A program made the position numbers and the translations under genes. The notes below the pieces were generated by a model. The model was not told the origin of the DNA and did no database searches. It saw only the letters and a program-made list of their open reading frames with translations. From assembly GCF_009602425.1 (NCBI RefSeq), contig NW_022259170.1:257705-321704 (forward strand): a stretch of DNA of 64,000 bases, given 5' to 3'. The DNA comes from Actinia tenebrosa. Taxonomy: Eukaryota; Cnidaria; Anthozoa; Actiniaria; Actiniidae. Shown here one piece after another: positions 58,708-64,000 of this stretch; within the stretch, counting starts at the first letter, position 1, and each line of letters opens with the position of its first letter.

Positions 58708-61700
58708 ATGCAACCGGAAAAGGAGACTTCTAGTACCTCAAGCCCCAGATTTCATTCTCCTGAAGACAGCGGAACTGATATTTTTCATGATGTAGAGACA
58801 GATATAGTAAATCGAGTAAATTCGAATTCAAGGGAACCATCTTTGAAAAATTCACAACATTCTAGAACCCTTAGCTTTAATATTAAAGATATGGATGAAA
58901 AGACACCATTGTTAGAAGGTTTGTCCAGGCCACAAGATCAGAATGGACAAGATGTTAAATTTGCACCTTGTTGCAGTGACAAGTACAAGTAAGTTAATGT
59001 CTAATTAATTTATAACCATTGGTTAGGATATTATTATATCTTAACATTAGTAATTGATTAAATCGGTCTTGATACGTGCTCTGTGCAGTATTAGATCATT
59101 TAAGATATATGCACGTTAAGCATGGTTCCAATATGTAATTGGCAACATATCTGCGATGCAACCTGGGATACTACCTGGGATGCCATTACAATGATGGAAA
59201 TGCATGGAATAGCCTGTGTGGTCAGGCTAGAAATGGAATACCAGCACGGCAAAAAGAACCCAAAATTACAATGTTGTTGCATCAATATAGTGGCCTAAAA
59301 CATTGCAGGTTGGCCTCCGATTGTGTTTCCATATTAATTTTACATCACAGGCAAGTCAGGGACAATCATGACCACAGACTATGTTCCCATATTCATTTAA
59401 CGTTGAAGATACAGACTTGATCTCTGACAACTTAACTTTCAAAAGGCATGCCAGCAACAAAGGTTTTTTTATCTTTAAAATGGCATTCCAGGTAATACCT
59501 GAAGTGAAATCGCAGGCGTCTTGCTAACATATATGGACCAGGCTTAATTAGGAGCTCCAGAAAGTACTGGTATGCAGTTTGATGTGTAGCAAGGATATAC
59601 CTTTTCCAGCTCAGTTTTTAGCTAGCCGATCAGAAAGTACACCAAACCCTACCCACCCTCCCATAGTAATATATACCTTCCCCCCTTTTGGCCCTCTCCT
59701 CCCCTAAAACTATATCCAAAATAATCGAGCACATTCCTTCTAGGTCAAGACTGAAGTCATTCAAAATCATTTTTCTTTTCCTGTGGTGTATTATATGTGC
59801 GGTAAGATCCTTAAAATAACAACATTCTTTAAACAACAAAAATTGATTTAGCATATAGTGTGTCCTCAAGGCAAGAGTTAGCTGTCTAAGCTTTTTATTT
59901 GTGTCAAACAGTAAAATAAAGCTAGTTAGTTGATATTTGGGATTTTTTTACAATATACTGTACTTGTCAATTATGGCTGGGTTTTTTATTTTCATTTTTT
60001 TTCACTTGCAGGGTTTCTTTATTTCGAAAAAGGAGACTGAAAAGCGCTATAAACTAGTGTCCATTTCAAGGAATGCAAGTCAAGGTTATTAAATTAAATA
60101 CATATAATGCTAATGCCAACAGTTTTATGTTTGAAATTATAAGGAATCATATATTTATAGTTAATAAAATAACCTGAGATGTAACATTTTGTTTTCACTT
60201 TTCATTTTTCACATTTTTGCATTTGAAAATAAAATAAAATACCACTAGGTATGACTTATGTAAATACAATTATAAATATACTTAATACTTATAGATATAT
60301 TTTATCCTCTTGTTGTTTTGTCAGATTTTCCAATAAGTTCAGAGTCTGAGGTCATAACAGTAAGATTAGAAGGTCCATTTTATGAAAATACAGGTACAAC
60401 CCTAAATTGTCTGGCTATATATTGTGGCTGCTATTGAGATATCCTAATGAATCAACCTTATTTCATCTTGGTGCAAACTTGTTTTCCCATAACCAGCTAG
60501 ACCACTTGTCATTTGCTATTATTTATTTGTTTGATACTTGGCAGGCCTTTCGTGGGGGGGGGGGGGGGGGGGGGGGGCGCCCCCCCCCCCCCCCCCATGC
60601 GAGCTAAAGGTCCACTTTTTAAGCAAGTGAGATTTTGGCTGGTATGATATTTTCACATAAAACTAAGCAAAAAAAAATCAATTTTACTTTAATAATTTAT
60701 CTATACCTATGCGTCTTATGGGACTTTTAAAAAATAAAGTATATGGTTGGTCCACTTTTTGTAAATTAGCACCCCCCCAACAAAAATCCTAGCTATGGGC
60801 CTGCTTGGCACATGAATTGGGATACAACTCAAACAACGAATCTTATCCTCAACATTGCACCACAATGAATAAGAACTATTGTCCACAAGTTGTCACTTTG
60901 TGGGTTTATAAAACTACCAATATTAAGCAACAAATCTTTCTACATGTAGCTGATCTTAACTATTGATTTAAAGAAAAATTAAATTAGATAATGAATTAAT
61001 TTAAATTCCTTGTTTTGATTTTCTCATATTATTTTTCAAATTTCAAATATCATCCAAAAACATTTGCTATCTCTAATCACCACCACAAGTACAGCAGTGG
61101 TGCAGCTCAACGGGGTCGAACTGAAAGCATGTGAAGGCGCCTCTGGCAGCCGCTATACAGATCCATATATGACACCGGAGCACAGCTCTAACCAGTTTGA
61201 ATTATTTAGGGTTGATTTGAGAGTAGGGAGGGAAAACGGAGGGCTGGAAAACCCTTGGAGTCAGAAAGAGAGCCAACCAACTCAGCTCATGTTCGCATGG
61301 GGTGACTGGGATTTGAACCCTGGACCTCAGAGGTGAGCAGGGAGTGGTGGCATTCTGACTCCCCCCATTAGAAAAGCAATACATGATCATTGTCAATTTT
61401 TTTTCTTGTGAATTAATTAGATGATGTCTCAGACCCATCCTCTTTGGATTTCGTAACAATTGGCATAGCTTCATCAACAGAATCAGGGTTTCTCTCTAAG
61501 CCAAAGGTGATGATTATTTACTATAATTAATCACTTAAGAACATGACAGTGTTTTTCTTAATTAATAAGAATGGTTTTAAGTAACTCATTAATGTTTATT
61601 GTTCATTTCCTTTTGCAGCCCAAGAACTTTTCTTTGGACATAAATTCAACAAAAGGGGAGTGTGAAGAAACTCCTGTATTGAAAAAATACAGGTTTCCCA

Positions 61701-63332
61701 TGCAAGGTGCTGGCATGTGAGTCAAATGTATTTCATTAATGCCTTCTTTACATCCAATATAAAATAATTCAAATAAAACAAAAGCTCTGATTTGGTAACT
61801 TTATTACCAGCGTACACATGTCGGTCGAAAATCACCTGCCTTTTGGCTGTACATTGGCCAACAGTGGACTGAATGTTAGGCAACATTGGCTGACAGCCTA
61901 TTGACAGCAGTGTTGGCCATCAGTCATGTGATGCATGGTCAAAACATGGCTTATAGTTGTTTTAAAAGCATAGCCCCATTTTTTACCTATTTGATATAGT
62001 GCTATACAAGGTCATTGAAATGCGAGTATTGCTAGGTATCTTTTTCTAAATAATAATCATAATATTTGGTATTCATTTAGTCAGAGTAATTTTCATATGA
62101 GATGTTTATCACACAGTAACTGTCAGAGTATGGAACTAACGACACATGCATTAAACCGATCATTCAACTAATAAGATTGCTTATACAATGGGATAACAAT
62201 GATTATGATTGCACATCACTTTGTATTTCAAGTTTTTCACAGTCATAAATTCCATTTTTTGCTATAAAATATTATTTTTAGGACAAATGAAAGCAAATAT
62301 GTGTTGAGGCTTGAGTCCCCTTCACAATTCTATACAGCCATGTCTGTGGTTTATTTCANTGAGACGACAACTGAAGATACTCAGGTAAAGTTGCTTATTA
62401 TTATAGTCAATTACTTTGCTAGCCAATCCAGGGGCAGATCTAGGGGAGCGGTGCAGGGGAAGCCCACCCTGCCTAGATGAGCTGATATCTACTGCATTAT
62501 TGGTGTTTGAGTTTGTGAGCAAAGGATTCAACCCTCCTAAAACAAAAATTCTGGATTTTGCCCCCCCCCCCCCCCACCTAGAAAAAATCCTTGATCTGCT
62601 GAGAATCTGAGGGGCTGAGAGTCCTAATATGAGTATTTACAGGTGCATACACTTGATTCAATGGGGACATGCATTAATATTACTGCTGATGGGGAGAAAA
62701 CGTTTTTTCAATGTTTATTTCCTGATATATTTTTAACCAGGTTGCCATAGGCTTCACGATCTTAATTGGAGTGTACATCTTGATCATATTTGAGGTATTT
62801 ATAGCACGACCCCCCCCCCCCAAGATTGTAAAAATCAACTCAAGTAATGATTTTTTATATGGGGAATAAAAATGAGTTCTTGGAGGAAACCACTGATAGC
62901 AATCAAGGGAGTTAACATAACAAACAAGACTAGTAGACCTTTTTACCTTAGACAAAATGTTTTCCCCTTTCAAACCATGTGTCATTCTCTTGGAAATAAC
63001 ATTCTATGTTTGAGATTTATCTGTATTTATGTTCTTCTCATGCACAACCATTAAATAAAGAAATGATACTCAAGGGAATGACACATGGTTTGAGATGGGA
63101 AAACATTATGTCCAAGCTAAAAAGGTCAATTCAACTTCAAATTCAACACAAAAAATTTTGAGATTTTATTGCATTACTTTTACTTTGTAAAGAGGACATC
63201 TCATTTAAATAGGAAAGGTTAGACTAAATGACACTTTTCCCTCAACTTTGTTTTTATTAGCTTGTTCACAGAACTACAGCAGCCATGCTTGGAGCACTTT
63301 CTACACTGGCTGTTTTGACCTATCTCAATAAG
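58708..63332 (+). CDS. OCA2: OCA2/P-protein orthologue, 5' part (cut by window end)
   Basis: Nine exons, in frame throughout (298 codons): 58708-58988, 59744-59801, 60012-60084, 60325-60393, 61421-61506, 61619-61716, 62282-62384, 62741-62794, 63261-63332; more exons must lie to the right. An in-frame TAA sits eight bases before the ATG. Exon 1 is a polar cytoplasmic tail with an acidic dileucine-type signal (DEKTPLLEG), as in vertebrate OCA2 (ENTPLL). Exon 2 encodes the first membrane helix (FKIIFLFLWCIICA). Exons 3-7 form the luminal region with N-glycosylation sites. Exons 8-9 (VAIGFTILIGVYILIIFE, LVHRTTAAMLGALSTLA) match human [28 protein letters not shown]. The family has the NhaD/SLC13-like ion transporter fold and sets luminal pH or chloride in melanosomes and related organelles. 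Orthology is well supported; the catalytic core is outside the window. Confidence 0.9.
60554..60596. repeat. G-run joined to C-run
   Basis: About 24 G followed by CG and about 17 C: a perfect hairpin-forming homopolymer pair in an OCA2 intron. It may be the real end of a repeat (gcaccccccc... recurs at about 60770) or an assembly fusion of two homopolymers. Confidence 0.8.
61085..61355 (-). mobile_element. tRNA-derived SINE, family 1, minus orientation
   Basis: On the minus strand the head reads ccaccactccctgctcacct, then a clear B-box agggttcaaatcccagtc, then gcgaacatgagctgagttgg and the body ggttttccagccctccgttt. The A-box is degraded. Lies in an OCA2 intron. Confidence 0.75.
62415..62625 (+). 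repeat. 'Ggggcagatctagggg' dispersed repeat
   Basis: ccaggggcagatctagggga ... gttcaaccctcc-like ggattcaaccctcctaaaac ... a C-run at about 62560-62575 and atccttgatctgctgagaat. Looks like a degenerate interspersed repeat with a homopolymer; no coding support. Confidence 0.45.
62936..63127. mobile_element. MITE with GACCTTTTTA...TGTTTTCCC ends
   Basis: gacctttttaccttagacaa, aatgttttcccctttcaaac and catgtgtcattctcttg at the left are matched inverted by caagggaatgacacatggtt, tgagatgggaaaacattatg and tccaagctaaaaaggtc at the right. About 190 bases; a complete, well-preserved copy. Pieces occur at 47.2 kb, possibly 60.8 kb, and near the introns of gene B (20.3 kb). Confidence 0.85.
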
Positions 63333-64000
63333 GTAATGCATGTCAGTTTGTTTACATGTTCCCTAGCAACAGCCATTCTGAGCAGTCTTGAGACCAACTG
63401 GATATGAAGTAATTGAGTGCAAAACACATTGAATTTAATTATTGCATGATATCCACAGAAAGCTCTAGCTCTTTTACTACAACATGTACACGGCATGATC
63501 ATAGGTTGCAAGTAAATGACATTGTATAACTGTTGCATCATCATAGGCAATAGTAGAAGAATAAGGAGTGGGGGAAAAAAAAGCTACTTTGACCCCTTCC
63601 CTTTCACTGAATGTGTCTCTGAGAATTTTACCAATCAATGTAATAGGAATTTTGGGGAAGATGAAGAGGGAGAAGTAGAAACCAAAGATAGAGGACATCA
63701 TTCCTTCCTTCCCATCCCCTCCCTTTCCCTGGATCAATCAAAAGTTTAAAGGATTAATTATATTGAGACACATAAAGATTACAAAGAGTTGGTGTTAAGA
63801 TACCTGAAGTAGCTTTTACAAAAACCAGCTGGATGTGATAGGCTTCCGAGATTGTTTTCAGTGGCAAGGCAATCAAATTGAAGGAGAAGGAAGAAAAGAA
63901 CCGTCTCCCCTTCCCCTACTTTTACTGTGCTATGTCTTTAAGAACCAATTAAGATACTGTAGCAGCTAGACGTCCTGGTACCCTGAAAAACCTTGTTTTT
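63333..64000 (+). other. OCA2 intron sequence to window end
   Basis: Follows the donor of the last visible OCA2 exon (AAG|GTAATG). No further exon with good splice sites was recognised before the edge. Confidence 0.55.

Overview
The window is nuclear DNA of an early-branching animal. Genes are split into many short exons with GT-AG introns, AT-rich introns hold many short palindromic transposons and tRNA-derived SINEs, and the encoded proteins are clear animal families. The repeat families and the secreted PLAT/EGF/sushi protein point to a cnidarian, most likely an anthozoan such as a stony coral; that placement is inference, not proof. Single Ns and one 140-base gap show a draft assembly.

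Layout, left to right. (1) 1-2.5 kb: a 33-bp tandem repeat, intergenic DNA and one foldback element. (2) 2.57-12.48 kb, plus: a 17-exon secreted mosaic protein (PLAT, EGF, sushi, HYR, cysteine-rich GCC2/GCC3-like and Ig parts; 821 aa). (3) 15.2-16.55 kb and 19.4-20.87 kb, plus: two related small secreted proteins I do not recognise. Each has a signal peptide, an acidic stretch, duplicated short Cys-containing exons and a strongly basic Pro/Arg repeat. They are the best candidate for something undescribed. (4) 20.9-25.1 kb: intergenic, no gene seen. (5) 25.1-31.25 kb, plus: a six-exon single-pass receptor-like protein with two fibronectin III domains and a Thr/Pro stalk. (6) 32.2-46.8 kb, minus: a complete OFD1 orthologue (25 exons, 1163 aa), the centriolar satellite/ciliogenesis protein. 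(7) 49.4-58.24 kb, minus: a complete SLAIN orthologue (15 exons, 562 aa), a microtubule plus-end protein, with a striking series of phase-1 exons alternating basic and acidic modules. (8) 58.7 kb to the right edge, plus: the first nine exons of an OCA2/P-protein orthologue (ion transporter of lysosome-related organelles), cut by the window end.

The spliced lengths of the mosaic protein, FN3 receptor, OFD1 and SLAIN models are each exact multiples of three with all phases matching, and nine OCA2 exons stay in frame, which is strong internal support. SLAIN and OCA2 are head to head with 465 bp between start codons; OFD1 and the FN3 gene converge tail to tail. OFD1 and SLAIN both act at microtubule structures, but nothing here shows their proximity is functional.

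The rest is dominated by non-autonomous DNA transposons (several families with two or three copies), a tRNA-derived SINE family with five or more copies, a second SINE family, and microsatellites. No retrovirus-like element, CRISPR array or functional tRNA/rRNA gene was recognised. Exon coordinates were worked out by hand and may be off by a base in places.
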